A stretch of DNA of 64,000 nucleotides from Terrimonas pollutisoli (GCF_029360765.1 NZ_JARKNA010000004.1:124001-188000); one strand, 5' to 3'. Numbered from the stretch's first letter, positions 9,701-18,029 are shown. A program made the numbers and translations. The notes: generated from the letters alone by a model not told the origin.

Positions 9701-11774
9701 TTTTTATGTGTTTGCAGGTAGTGGTGATATCAAGCTCACAAGAGCAGATCAGCAAACACCGAATCACGAGCAGCTGTGGTCGGCACAAAACATTGCCAAT
9801 AATCCGGTAGGGAATTATGCTATTGGTTATATCGATCACGGAACGTCTCCATCAAACAAAGAGTACGAATACATTTGCGTGCCGAATGCAAGCACTACTG
9901 ACATGGTTCAATTAAATAACCAGGTAAGTGCAGGCAACAAGCCGTATACGGTACATCGTAAAGACAGTGTTGCTCACATCGTGGAATACAAACCCAATGC
10001 AAATGCAAACGCTATATTTGGATACGCTTTTTTCAATCCGCTTTCCGGAATAAACAACACAGGATTATTGACCGGTGCGGACTACCCTTGCCTGGTGATG
10101 TCACAATACGATAAAGCACAGAAAACCCTCCAGATAGCGGTAAACAATCCTGATCTTGGATTTGTTTGGAGACAGGATAGTCCCATATCTGTTGACAAAC
10201 AAATAAACATCACAATAAAAGGAACAAACTGGCAGATTTCCCAACCGAATGCCAGAGCCAGCATAGCAAGCGCTGCAAACGGAGAAACTACCATTCAGTT
10301 CACGGTAGTGGATGGATTACCGGTAGAAATTGTGTTGAGTCGTGTGTTGACTCCGCAAACGATTAGCTTTGATCCAATACCGACAAAAACAACCAGTGAT
10401 CCAACATTTGATTTAACGGCTACGGCTTCATCTGGCTTAGCGGTTAGCTATACCAGTTCCAATACTGGCGTGGCTACAATAAGTGGCAACACCGTAACTA
10501 TTGTTGGCAAAGGTATCAGTACTATTACGGCTTCACAGCAAGGCAATGACATTTATGAAGCTGCCACGCCGGTAGCACAAACACTAACGGTGAACGATAT
10601 TGAACCCCCGGTTCTTACGGCTCCTGCTAATGTAACAGTGAATACCGATGCCGGGGCGGCCACCGCCAGCAATGTGGCTTTGGGTACAGCAACAGCTACC
10701 GATAACGACGGCGTTCAATCTATTACCAACAATGCTCCGGCAACCTATCCTGTAGGTGTAACGGAAGTAATTTGGACAGCTGTAGACAATTCCGGAAACG
10801 TAACAACCGCCATACAAACAGTAACGGTAACCGACAATGAACCTCCGGTTGTTACAGCTCCGGCAAATCAGTTCTTCTGTTATGCCGGTAACAACCACAG
10901 CTATACTATACCTGCTGTAACGGCAACAGATAACAGTGGCGTTTCTGCCATTACGTATGCTATTACAGGTGTTACCCAACGCAGTGGTAGCGGTGCTGAT
11001 GCAAGCGGACAGTTTGAACAGGGCGAATCAACCATTACCTGGACGGTGACCGATATTCACGGTAATCAATCATTAGTTGTTTGTACAGTAACCATCAATA
11101 AGCGTTTGAATGCAAGTATTGCAGATGTGTTTGCAATGAACCCGGCAATAGATGCAAAAAATACAGTTTATCTTGGCTATGGACCTTCAACACTTACAAT
11201 TGTTGCTTCTCCTGATGGAGGAACAGAAGGCTATGCTTATGCATGGAGCAATGGGCAACAAGTGCAGTCGATTGCAGTTACAGAAGCCGGTACATATACG
11301 GTAAACGTAGCAGACTCGAAAGGCTGTCAAACATCTGCATCAATTCAAATAAATGTGTTAGATGTACGATGTGGTAACAATAACAACAAGGTAAAGATTT
11401 GCCACAATAACAATAGCATTTGTATTTCTTCTGATGCTGTACAGGAACATTTAGATCACGACGATTTACTTGGTGAATGTGGTATGGGAAGCCGGACTAG
11501 TAATAACACCGGAGGTTCAAATGAACGGATTGTTAATGAACAGATTGTTTCGGTATATCCCAATCCGGTTCAGGATATGTTGTATATATCAGTAACAACG
11601 CCGGATGCAAATGCAATAATGCAGATATATAATTCACTGGGCATGTTGGTGCGTACTACAAAACTTACCACAACAAGTCAGGGCGTCTCATTAAATGGAT
11701 TAGCCGCCGGTATGTATTTCGTTCATGTAAAAAATGGTACAGAGTTGATCAAAAAAAAGATAGTGAAACTGTAA
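6768..11774 (+). CDS. Giant secreted polysaccharide lyase family 8 protein (chondroitinase ABC-like) with HYR domains and T9SS type A tail
   Basis: About 1668 residues. Order: signal peptide (residues 1-21), a beta-rich repetitive N-terminal region (~25-400), the PL8 (alpha/alpha) toroid (~415-750), PL8 beta-sandwich domains (~750-1190), an Ig-like domain, two HYR-type domains (starting near PPVLTAPANVTV and PPVVTAPANQ), a linker, and a C-terminal type A sorting domain (VSVYPNPVQ, last ~75 residues). The active-site segment is PDGSGFHHWAGYPSY, where His and Tyr are seven apart as in chondroitin ABC lyase (His501/Tyr508 in the Proteus enzyme). PL8 enzymes cleave hyaluronan, chondroitin or xanthan by beta-elimination, leaving unsaturated uronates. 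The T9SS tail implies surface display or release. KduD nearby fits a uronate product. I chose ATG 6768 over the upstream TTG. Confidence 0.82.
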   Translation: MMKKNLLAFLMLLFAAMYAQATDYYTASASATLTGNSTASVGWTTNPDGTTGLTSVTIVAADNLIILNGGVATITNTGTMTVASLNIHQGGKIIHNNNATGASFTITGLLTWNGTIKTLQAASGSNFFSANGDVTGNTALHDIGSTRGVYFGGDGLRTINLTQVAGGIIASGAAGIQVTKNRKLTGNCIWYSPLIFGGGPTPATVLDLNGYDLQVSSIQAGNTTRLLKCNPNSSLSISGGQQATNLFLDPSASTLKKLTIDASMNPSGVTTNAAVNITGNLTTSTLYFGVPSGGTLVRTPQLTGNFTLADNGSMRIQSKGACDQLKVIGNITIGNASTLQFDLINAYAPAVGSQFDFATATGTITGTFASRQDPNNYTGIINYPAGKIQYEIVSGPPPAPACSMSLNPDLPLVPSNATIDAEIESIFKRFSDNFLGTVEPSATALNTAIAGYNALGISVNGYNISSTTAVTSYDQVSFIKTFAQYLKFHPEDTTNIYAKALNTVWLVSDRICKGTMNVEYNGYSFRNFGWSSILIPRIKDNFYVKSLFENLLNQQNVFDYMWEPDQKSVTVGYNMDHLGNMASVTMAYVKWIDSADERYRYMTAFKRMMGKYIRYSGGTLDGIKPDGSGFHHWAGYPSYTGYNLNPAADITFYLWQTSFQVSTETYLLLRDAIMAQLMFGNDKTTRSISMGGRKPQEFNTVLNRFSFRNMAVAGGSILGTGTSDPVMATLHNRIWGGYAPFGNSTVAPFNAGYFQFNHSMAGIYRKDNWVATCKGFNNNMFGAEIYPNSNRFGRYQSYGAVDIVYAGDNLIDNGYDVTTRDWNFIPGTTVIRLPWDKLHAERGQVDELQQKRFVGSLSFINKNSSYLKAIHGTYGMFAMDFQEKTGQGWDAVYGPESHNNTFTFKKSVFTFDNMLICLGSGIGNNDAVNTTLTTLYQRKTATGKDVVNVDGGLLQAGSYNNIYSGTGNHWLVDNYNTGFYVFAGSGDIKLTRADQQTPNHEQLWSAQNIANNPVGNYAIGYIDHGTSPSNKEYEYICVPNASTTDMVQLNNQVSAGNKPYTVHRKDSVAHIVEYKPNANANAIFGYAFFNPLSGINNTGLLTGADYPCLVMSQYDKAQKTLQIAVNNPDLGFVWRQDSPISVDKQINITIKGTNWQISQPNARASIASAANGETTIQFTVVDGLPVEIVLSRVLTPQTISFDPIPTKTTSDPTFDLTATASSGLAVSYTSSNTGVATISGNTVTIVGKGISTITASQQGNDIYEAATPVAQTLTVNDIEPPVLTAPANVTVNTDAGAATASNVALGTATATDNDGVQSITNNAPATYPVGVTEVIWTAVDNSGNVTTAIQTVTVTDNEPPVVTAPANQFFCYAGNNHSYTIPAVTATDNSGVSAITYAITGVTQRSGSGADASGQFEQGESTITWTVTDIHGNQSLVVCTVTINKRLNASIADVFAMNPAIDAKNTVYLGYGPSTLTIVASPDGGTEGYAYAWSNGQQVQSIAVTEAGTYTVNVADSKGCQTSASIQINVLDVRCGNNNNKVKICHNNNSICISSDAVQEHLDHDDLLGECGMGSRTSNNTGGSNERIVNEQIVSVYPNPVQDMLYISVTTPDANAIMQIYNSLGMLVRTTKLTTTSQGVSLNGLAAGMYFVHVKNGTELIKKKIVKL

Positions 11775-11883
11775 AATTTTTCGGTTTAAGCAAGCAGTCA
11801 AGGCAAATGTGCGGGGGAGTTTCTACTCTTCCTGCACTAAGCCTGAATAAAATGAAAGATGACCGGTTAAAAATAACAGGCGA

Positions 11884-11961
11884 ATGAAAAGGATGATGAC
11901 AACCTGGGAAAAGACAAAGGGGAAATGGCGATTGCTGGCCCGGCAGGCAGTTCGTGTTTGA
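11884..11961 (+). pseudogene. 25-codon remnant, related to 13513-13576
   Basis: A short open frame (MKRMMTTWEKTKGKWRLLAR...VRV then stop) lies directly upstream of the galactokinase fragment. Almost the same peptide, with one frameshift, occurs directly upstream of kduD. I do not recognise the parent protein. The shared text, shared stop position and shared upstream box (GGAGTTTCTACTCTT at about 11817 and 13206) suggest two copies of one ancestral gene end or leader. Confidence 0.4.
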
Positions 11962-11995
11962 TCATTTTAATCACAATAACTCAGTAAACTTTATT

Positions 11996-12685
11996 ATGAA
12001 TACTATCGATCAGATTCAAAAACAATTTGCCAAAATTTTCGGCAATGGCCCTGCATCTTTAATTGTTCGTTCGCCAGGCAGGGTGAATATTATTGGAGAA
12101 CACACGGATTACAACGAAGGATTTGTATTGCCAGCAGCGATTGACAAAGCAGCTTATATAGCTATTTCACTCCGGGATGATAATGAAATTCATCTTTGTG
12201 CTTTCGATCTTAATGAAACATTTTCAATAAATATTGATGAATTAAAACCAATCGGCGATGTCAGTTGGCCCAATTATATTTTAGGGTCAACAGCTCAATT
12301 TATTAAAGAGGGAGTTCCCTTAAAAGGTTTTAATGCTTTACTCACCAGTGATGTACCGATTGGCGCCGGATTATCATCTTCTGCTGCTGTTGAATGTGCT
12401 ACAGTCTTTGCATTGGATGAACTGTTCCAAACCGATTTTGACAGAATAAGCATGGTGAAAGCGCTAACCCCCGATGCCTTTGCGGATGCCGTAGTGCAGG
12501 AGCGTGCCTGGGAGTTTGCCGGAGAATATACCCGCTGGTTCGACCTGGTTCGCTTAGAAAAAGTGGAAGCAGCCAACGCCAACAAACATGCCGACGACCT
12601 GAAGCCCGTTGGGTCAATCACCAAAGCTAATTATTGGTTGCCCATTCCTTATGCCGATGCGCTGCTGAACCCTAACTTAAAGTAA
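11996..12685 (+). pseudogene. Chimeric ORF: galactokinase N-terminus joined in frame to SusD/RagB C-terminus
   Basis: The first ~155 residues are the N-terminal GHMP kinase part of galactokinase: the substrate-binding signature GRVNIIGEHTDYNEG and the ATP-binding loop PIGAGLSSSAAVE are intact. After about DRISMVK (near base 12460) the frame continues without a break into ERAWEFAGEYTRWFDLVR ... PIPYADALLNPNLK, the recognised C-terminal end of RagB/SusD outer-membrane glycan-binding lipoproteins. Galactokinase normally has ~385 residues and SusD ~500; both are truncated, and the join is consistent with a large deletion that removed the rest of galK, any SusC gene and most of susD. The galK-like part is more AT-rich than the SusD part. 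No GHMP C-terminal domain remains, so kinase activity is not expected, and no lipoprotein signal is present for the SusD end. I start it at ATG 11996. Confidence 0.85.
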
Positions 12686-12778
12686 GGGAAGTAATAACAG
12701 CAAAGCACTGACAGCCTGTTTTCAATACTTGTTACAAAGAACAGGCGATGAGTTGGTAAACGAGTTTAAAATATCCAA

Positions 12779-12820
12779 TAAGCCAGCAATGCCCTCAATT
12801 ATGAAGGCATTGCCGGCTTA
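12779..12820 (+). terminator. Stem-loop after the SusD-derived end
   Basis: Arms TAAGCCAGCAATGCC (12779-12793) and GGCATTGCCGGCTTA (12806-12820) pair over 15 bp with one mismatch around a 12-nt loop. It sits about 95 bases after the chimeric ORF. The T tract is weak, so a terminator or mRNA-stabilising hairpin is inferred. Confidence 0.5.
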
Positions 12821-13512
12821 TACTTATAGCTGATATTTCAAAAAAAGCACAAAGAAATTCCATGCAATACTTGAAATTTTCCTTGGCATTGATTTTTTCG
12901 GTTTCAATTTTTTAAACATTTTCCCAGGGATCCACAAGGTATCCTCCGCTAATCCACCTGTTTTTGTTGCCGACCCGAGCCAGAATTTGGCTTCGGTAAA
13001 TATAGGATTGCAGAATACGGTTTTTGGACAGTGCATGCAGTCCATTAGAAAGAAGATTATAAAGCAATAGAATACTGATGCATCGGAGAGGTGAGGACTC
13101 CTTTCAGCTTTGAGGCAGAAAGAGCCTTTGTTTATCAGGTGATAAGTTTCAAATAACTTATCAAGATTTTTTTAGCAGATATAAGCAGTTGGCTAATGTT
13201 CGGAGGGAGTTTCTACTCTTTCCTCGCTTTAGCTTAATGTCAATATTTGTACAACGAAAGTAGATATCATTTGCACTGGTAAACAGTACACAAGCAACTA
13301 AAAAACTTTATCCAGATAAAATTCACCCTAATTCAATACAACTTTCACCTTGTTGTGGGAAAATGAAAACTAATTTCATTTCTGAGTTTAGCAGTGCTCG
13401 CTGAAGTTGTAAATAAGTGATAGAAAATGCCTCGTTTTAAATCCAATACGTTCATGAGAAAAGGTTGTCAGGGTGACAACCGAACAAACCCGCCGAAGTG
13501 CGCCTGCTTTTA
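12821..13512. other. Gene-poor stretch with remnants, before kduD
   Basis: No convincing gene is visible. The minus strand has a 73-codon open frame (12824-13045) I cannot assign. At about 13202 the box GGAGTTTCTACTCTT recurs from 11817. A small hairpin GGTTGTC-agggt-GACAACC is near 13463-13481. The stretch lies between two decayed gene ends and looks like the scar of a larger lost locus. Confidence 0.4.
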
Positions 13513-13576
13513 ATGACCACCTGGCAAAAAAATGAGTAAACGGAAATTACTTGCGAGGCGAATGGTCCGGGTTTGA
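13513..13576 (+). pseudogene. Frameshifted remnant related to 11884-11961
   Basis: Reading MTTWQK, then after a frameshift KRKLLARRMVRV and a stop, this matches MTTWEK...WRLLARQAVRV at 11896-11961. An alternating (TA)n tract follows at about 13575-13591, between the remnant and kduD. The parent gene is unrecognised. Confidence 0.4.
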
Positions 13577-13620
13577 TATATATATATATAGATCATAAAC
13601 ACTAAACCAAAGATTGTCGA

Positions 13621-14385
13621 ATGCGAACATTAGAATTATTTAACCTTACCGGTAAGACTGCATTGGTAACCGGATGCGATACAGGATTGGGACAAGGTAT
13701 GGCAATTGCGTTGGCAGAAGCAGGAGCTGATATTATTGGCGCTTCAGTTGTAAAGGAAGCGATAGAAACGAAAAATGCTGTGGAGGCTGTCGGTAGAAAA
13801 TTTACCTACATGCAGGTAGATATCTCTGATCGCCGGCAATTGTATGAATTTATCAATGTTGTTAAAAAGGATAATGAACGCATAGATATCCTTGTGAATA
13901 ACGCAGGGATCATTTTGCGAATGCCTGCTGCAGAGCACCCCGACGCATACTGGGACAAAGTGATAGATATTAATTTGAACGCACAGTTTATCCTGGGCCG
14001 TGAGTTCGGAAAACACATGATGGAAAATGGGGGAGGAAAAATCATTTTTACCTGTTCATTACTCAGTTTCCAGGGTGGGATAAATGTTCCGGGTTACACA
14101 GCCAGCAAATCGGCTGTAGCCGGCCTTGTACGTGCTTTTGGAAATGAATGGGGTAGTAAAGGTGTTTGTGTAAACGGAATTGCACCAGGCTACATAGCTA
14201 CTGCTAACACAAAAGCTTTAAGGGAAGATCCGGAGAGAAATAAAGCAGTACTGGATCGTATACCTGTTGGCCGATGGGGAGTTCCGAATGATTTCAAGGG
14301 ACCAGCGGTGTTTCTTGCTTCATCCGCTTCCGATTATGTAAACGGTACTGTTTTGTTTGTAGATGGTGGCTGGATGGCACGATAA
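13621..14385 (+). CDS. kduD: 2-dehydro-3-deoxy-D-gluconate 5-dehydrogenase
   Basis: A 254-residue short-chain dehydrogenase. The cofactor loop is TGCDTGLGQG (about residues 18-27), NNAG follows at about residue 90, and the catalytic Tyr-x3-Lys is in YTASK, with a Ser upstream in TCSLLS. The start FNLTGKTALVTGC and the TGCDTGLGQGMA loop are typical of KduD, which interconverts 2,5-diketo-3-deoxygluconate and 2-keto-3-deoxygluconate in the cytoplasm, the last steps of using unsaturated uronates released by lyases. This matches the PL8 lyase upstream. No KduI, KDG kinase or aldolase is present in the window. The gene is intact amid pseudogenes; its own promoter region contains a TA-repeat tract. 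Confidence 0.85.
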   Translation: MRTLELFNLTGKTALVTGCDTGLGQGMAIALAEAGADIIGASVVKEAIETKNAVEAVGRKFTYMQVDISDRRQLYEFINVVKKDNERIDILVNNAGIILRMPAAEHPDAYWDKVIDINLNAQFILGREFGKHMMENGGGKIIFTCSLLSFQGGINVPGYTASKSAVAGLVRAFGNEWGSKGVCVNGIAPGYIATANTKALREDPERNKAVLDRIPVGRWGVPNDFKGPAVFLASSASDYVNGTVLFVDGGWMAR

Positions 14386-14584
14386 GAAGTGTTTCCAAAT
14401 AGGAACGATAATCATTTGTGGATGATAAATAAGAAGAAGATTTCATTCTAATAATCAATAGTCAATTTCACCGGGTTCATTCTTGTTGCTTGAATTTAAG
14501 TGAAAAAAACGGATAAGAGACTTGGTTTGTAAAATTGAACTACTATAAATAATAGTAGGTGGTGCAAAGCCCGTCAGCAAATCG

Positions 14585-15703
14585 TTGGAACTTCCCAATA
14601 ATCCCGAGTTAAGGGCCGAATATTTTTTGGAAAGAAGAGAACAGCCGAAACATCGGGCGTGCGATCATGTATATGTTATAAATGAAGAGGGACGTTGGCT
14701 AAAAAAAGCATTTACTCTTAAATCTGAAGGTATTCTAAGTAATAGAGAAATAATTGATCATTTAAAAACTAAGGGCGTTCGGGTAAATGAGAAAAATTTT
14801 CGTTGGATCATCTCAAACCCATTCTACGCTGGCTATGTAACTGGTAATCTTGTAAACGGAAAGTTGATTAAAGGGCATCATCCTGCACTGGTTAATTTAA
14901 AAACGTTTTTAAAAGCCAATGATCTTTTCAAAAGTGAACCTACTGCTGGTATCGCTAAAAGCTATAGGGTGGAGGAAGCTCCCCTAAAAATCTTTGCCAA
15001 GGATGAACTATCATTATGCCCCCTTACCGCATACATTAAGAAGGAACATTGGTATTACAAGACAAGAAATAAATCCGGAAAATTAAACATTAATGCCTTC
15101 AGGTTAAATACTCATTTTGAAGATCTACTTCGCAAGTTTGAGTACAGCAAGAAATATAAAGAGGTATTGTCAAAACTTTTAATGCAGAAGCTTACAGATA
15201 AGTTCGGAGAGGCTTTAAAGGACAACATACAGTTGAAAAAACGTATAAAGGGATTGGAAGATCAGATTGAGAAACTTGAAGAGCGCTATGTGCTGGGCAA
15301 TTTAAACAAAGAATTGTTCGAAAAGTACAGTTCAAAATACAACGATGAACTGATAAAATTAAGGCAAGAATCAGTTGATACCTCGTTTGACAGATCGAAC
15401 CTGAAAATGGTTGTAGAAAAAGGGATGGCAATCGCTGAAAACCTAAGCCAGTTGTGGCTTTCCTTGGATTTTAGTAACAAGCAACGGTTGCAATACCTGA
15501 TATTCCCTGAGGGAATTCTGTACAACAAGAAAAAAGGTACAGTTCGACCTTCAAAAGTAAATTCAATTTTCGCTGAAATCCAGCCACTGGTAAAGGATAC
15601 AGAGGATAACAAAAAAGGCAATTTTAAAAAAATTGCCTTAAATCGTGTTCCGTGCCCGGGACTGGAATCGAACCAGCACATCCTTGCGAACGGCAGATTT
15701 TGA
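14585..15703 (+). pseudogene. Serine recombinase, catalytic domain missing, runs into tRNA-Leu
   Basis: The product matches the C-terminal two-thirds of large serine recombinases found in Bacteroidota: the Recombinase domain (GRWLKKAFTLKSEG ... NPFYAGYVTGNLVNGKL, about residues 30-105), a Zn-ribbon region that keeps the shape but lost the usual Cys pairs (CPLTAYIKKEHWYYKTR), and a coiled-coil (about 200-270). The N-terminal resolvase domain with the nucleophilic Ser, ~150 residues, is absent; the frame closes at a TAA 39 bases before the TTG used here. The last ~30 codons are encoded by the inverted repeat of the tRNA terminator and then the antisense of tRNA-Leu (PCPGLESNQHI). It is therefore a non-catalytic remnant of an integrated element. 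Confidence 0.8.
15611..15639 (-). terminator. Terminator of tRNA-Leu
   Basis: Arms AAGGCAATTTT (15615-15625) and AAAATTGCCTT (15629-15639) form an 11-bp stem; on the minus strand it is followed by a run of six T. It lies 13 bases beyond the tRNA 3' end and inside the recombinase reading frame. Confidence 0.75.
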
Positions 15704-15736
15704 GTCTGCTGCGTCTACCAATTCCGCCACCCGGGC
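15653..15736 (-). tRNA. tRNA-Leu(CAA)
   Basis: 84 nt on the minus strand. The acceptor stem pairs GCCCGGG with CCCGGGC, the discriminator is A73, the anticodon loop reads CTCAAAA giving anticodon CAA, and a long variable arm is present as expected for Leu. The T arm contains GGTTCGATTCC. CCA is not encoded. Confidence 0.95.
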
Positions 15737-16022
15737 AGGTGGTGTTTGGGGTTGCAATATTACGGCTTTCCGGGTAATTGCCGGCGATGAATTCAAATAT
15801 TTTTTTGAATATTGAGGTTATCTGCAACAACTCTTTTTCGGCAATAGTACCTTTCTAACCAGGCTCCACAATTTTCTAAAAAAGCTCATGTGCAAGATGA
15901 AGATTGAGCGTTAACAAATTATCCAGATAAACCAGGACTTATACTTCAAATGATACTTCAGCCCGTCCCGAATTTTAAAATTACATTTGCCCTTCTTATA
16001 AATCGATTGCAAATGTACGACT

Positions 16023-17246
16023 ATGACAAGGATAGGACTTATTAAGGAAGGAAAAGTTCCGGCTGACAACCGCGTTGCTCTTACCCCGGCCCAATGCAAA
16101 TGGATACACAAAAATGCCTCACATGTTAAGATTGTGGCGCAGTCATCTCCCGCAAGATGTTTTACTGATAAGGAATATATTGCTGCCGGTGTCGAAATAA
16201 AGGAGGATCTTTCTGATTGTGATATTTTGTTAGGCATAAAAGAAGTACCAATAGATCAGCTCATTCCCGGTAAAACCTATTTGTTTTTTTCGCATACCAA
16301 AAAGAAACAGCCATATAACCAGCAGTTGTTGCGGGCTATATTAGACAAAGATATTCGCCTGGTAGATTACGAATGCCTGGAACATGATGATGGGCAGCGG
16401 ATCATCGGCTTTGGTTTTTTTGCCGGCGTAGTAGGAGCTCATAATGGCATTATGGCCTATGGCAACCGGACCGGTTTGTACAAATTGGAAAGAGTGTATA
16501 AGCAAAGAAGCTTCCGCGAGTTAATACACACTTATTTTGGTCTTAAGTTGCCCAATGTAAAAATCGTAGTGGCAGGATCAGGTCGGGTAGCACATGGCCT
16601 GCTTGAGATTATGAACCTGATGGGTATCCATGAAGTGGAGCCGGAAGATTATCTTATCCGGCGTTTTGCCTACCCGGTTTATACGCAATTAAAAGGAGCT
16701 GATCTGTACGAACATAAGAAAACAGGAAAATATAACCGGCAGGCGTTTCATGATCAGCCGGAAGAATATCGTTGTAAATTTTTGCCCTATGCAGCCCAAA
16801 CTGATATTTTAATGAACGGCGTGTATTGGGATAAAGCTGTTCCGAGACTGTTTGAAAAAAATGATGTGAAAGCGAACGATTTCATCATTCAGACGATCGC
16901 GGATATTACCGACGATGCCGATGGCTCTGTGCCCATCAATGCAGGCGATCAAACTATTGAAGATCCTATTTATGGGATCGATAGAACTACGTTACAAAAA
17001 ACGGCCCCTTATTTGCCCAATTCAATTGATATTATGGCTGTGGGCAACCTGCCCAATGAATTGCCACGGGATGCTTCCCGCTACTTTGGCGAGCAATTAA
17101 TAAAATATGTTTTGGATGATCTCATCAAGGGTGGTTCTCCCATTATTGAAAGAGCCACAATGACGAAAGACGGACAATTGACAGAACATTACATGTATCT
17201 GAAAGACTATGCAGAAGGGAAGTTAGCAGTTGGTCCTGAGCGGTAG
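16023..17246 (+). CDS. Saccharopine dehydrogenase/alanine dehydrogenase-PNT family NAD(P) oxidoreductase
   Basis: 407 residues. The N-terminus RIGLIKEGKVPADNRVALTP matches the alanine dehydrogenase/pyridine nucleotide transhydrogenase N-terminal domain shared with lysine-forming saccharopine dehydrogenases (LYS1 type). The nucleotide-binding segment VKIVVAGSGRVAHGLLEIM is at about residues 179-197. The conserved DITDDADGSVP segment (about 296) is typical of this Bacteroidota group. It is cytoplasmic, and a role in lysine/saccharopine metabolism is inferred from family similarity. Its last codons and stop (GAG CGG TAG) fall inside a 23-bp dispersed repeat shared with tsaD, so the native C-terminus may have been replaced. 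Confidence 0.75.
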   Translation: MTRIGLIKEGKVPADNRVALTPAQCKWIHKNASHVKIVAQSSPARCFTDKEYIAAGVEIKEDLSDCDILLGIKEVPIDQLIPGKTYLFFSHTKKKQPYNQQLLRAILDKDIRLVDYECLEHDDGQRIIGFGFFAGVVGAHNGIMAYGNRTGLYKLERVYKQRSFRELIHTYFGLKLPNVKIVVAGSGRVAHGLLEIMNLMGIHEVEPEDYLIRRFAYPVYTQLKGADLYEHKKTGKYNRQAFHDQPEEYRCKFLPYAAQTDILMNGVYWDKAVPRLFEKNDVKANDFIIQTIADITDDADGSVPINAGDQTIEDPIYGIDRTTLQKTAPYLPNSIDIMAVGNLPNELPRDASRYFGEQLIKYVLDDLIKGGSPIIERATMTKDGQLTEHYMYLKDYAEGKLAVGPER

Positions 17247-17256
17247 CCGAAGGATT
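17234..17256 (+). repeat. 23-bp dispersed repeat, copy 1
   Basis: The 23 bases TCCTGAGCGG...GAAGGATT are identical to 19246-19268. The ends (TCCT...AGGA) are complementary, giving an imperfect palindrome. Here it supplies the stop codon of the upstream dehydrogenase. Confidence 0.8.
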
Positions 17257-17287
17257 AATGGTTGATAATTGCGATTCACTAATTGTG

Positions 17288-18022
17288 TCAAAGGTGAAGA
17301 TAATAGTTCTTTAAAAGCTGAATAAACTCAGGCATGTATTCCTGCTTTTCATTCCGGATGGTTAATTCCGTTGTGGTAGATAGCCCTTCTTTATTTGCTG
17401 GATATTTACCAGAAATCATTATCCGGAAATAATGATGTTGTGTAGATTGTCTTACAAAAGTGATGTGAGAAATAGCTAATTCATTTTTTGCAAAGGCGAT
17501 GTCAATAGCTTCCTTTCTTTTATAAGGCAGCAGTAAATAAAACTCACCTCCAGGCGCTAAATTTTTTTTAATGATCGATAAGAGATCATCCAGCAATAAA
17601 CCTTCGTCGTGATGAGCTTTGTTCTTTTTACTGTTTTCAGATTTTAATTCCTTCTCATAAAAAGGAGGATTGCTGATAATGACATCATATAAGTAAGGTG
17701 ATGAAAATTCTTTTGCGTCACCGTGAAAGACGCTTATCCGGCTGTTCCATGGCGAATTGGCGATATTTTCTTTGGCTTGTTCAAAAGCATCTTTATCAAT
17801 CTCAATGGCGTCAAGCTTTATTGCCGAGTTTGCCTGTGCCACCATCAATGATAATAACCCCGTACCTGCGCCAATGTCAAGCAGTTTTGTCACTTCTTTA
17901 TTTTCACTCTTCACCTGCTCCGCCACCCAGGCGCCAAATAAACAACCATCTGTCGTCACCTTCATAGCGCAACGATCCTGGTGAACCATAAACTGCTTGA
18001 ACTGGAAATAAGAATTGGCCAT
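17288..18022 (-). CDS. trmN6: tRNA1(Val) A37 N6-methyltransferase
   Basis: A 244-residue class I SAM-dependent methyltransferase. The SAM-binding motif I is DIGAGTGLLSLM (about residues 46-57) and the N6-adenine catalytic motif is SNPPFYE (about 116-122). The start FKQFMVHQDRCAMKVTTDG is the characteristic N-terminus of the TrmN6/YfiC family, which methylates A37 of tRNA-Val in the cytoplasm. Length is normal for the family. It is the last of a likely minus-strand group with the VOC protein (8-base gap) and tsaD, two of which act on tRNA position 37. Confidence 0.88.
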   Translation of the reverse strand: MANSYFQFKQFMVHQDRCAMKVTTDGCLFGAWVAEQVKSENKEVTKLLDIGAGTGLLSLMVAQANSAIKLDAIEIDKDAFEQAKENIANSPWNSRISVFHGDAKEFSSPYLYDVIISNPPFYEKELKSENSKKNKAHHDEGLLLDDLLSIIKKNLAPGGEFYLLLPYKRKEAIDIAFAKNELAISHITFVRQSTQHHYFRIMISGKYPANKEGLSTTTELTIRNEKQEYMPEFIQLLKNYYLHL

Positions 18023-18029
18023 CCGGCAA

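Noticed and set aside
12824..13045. 73-codon minus-strand open frame between the SusD remnant and kduD.
   Set aside because: No signal, domain or partner; lies in a decayed stretch; coding nature not supported.
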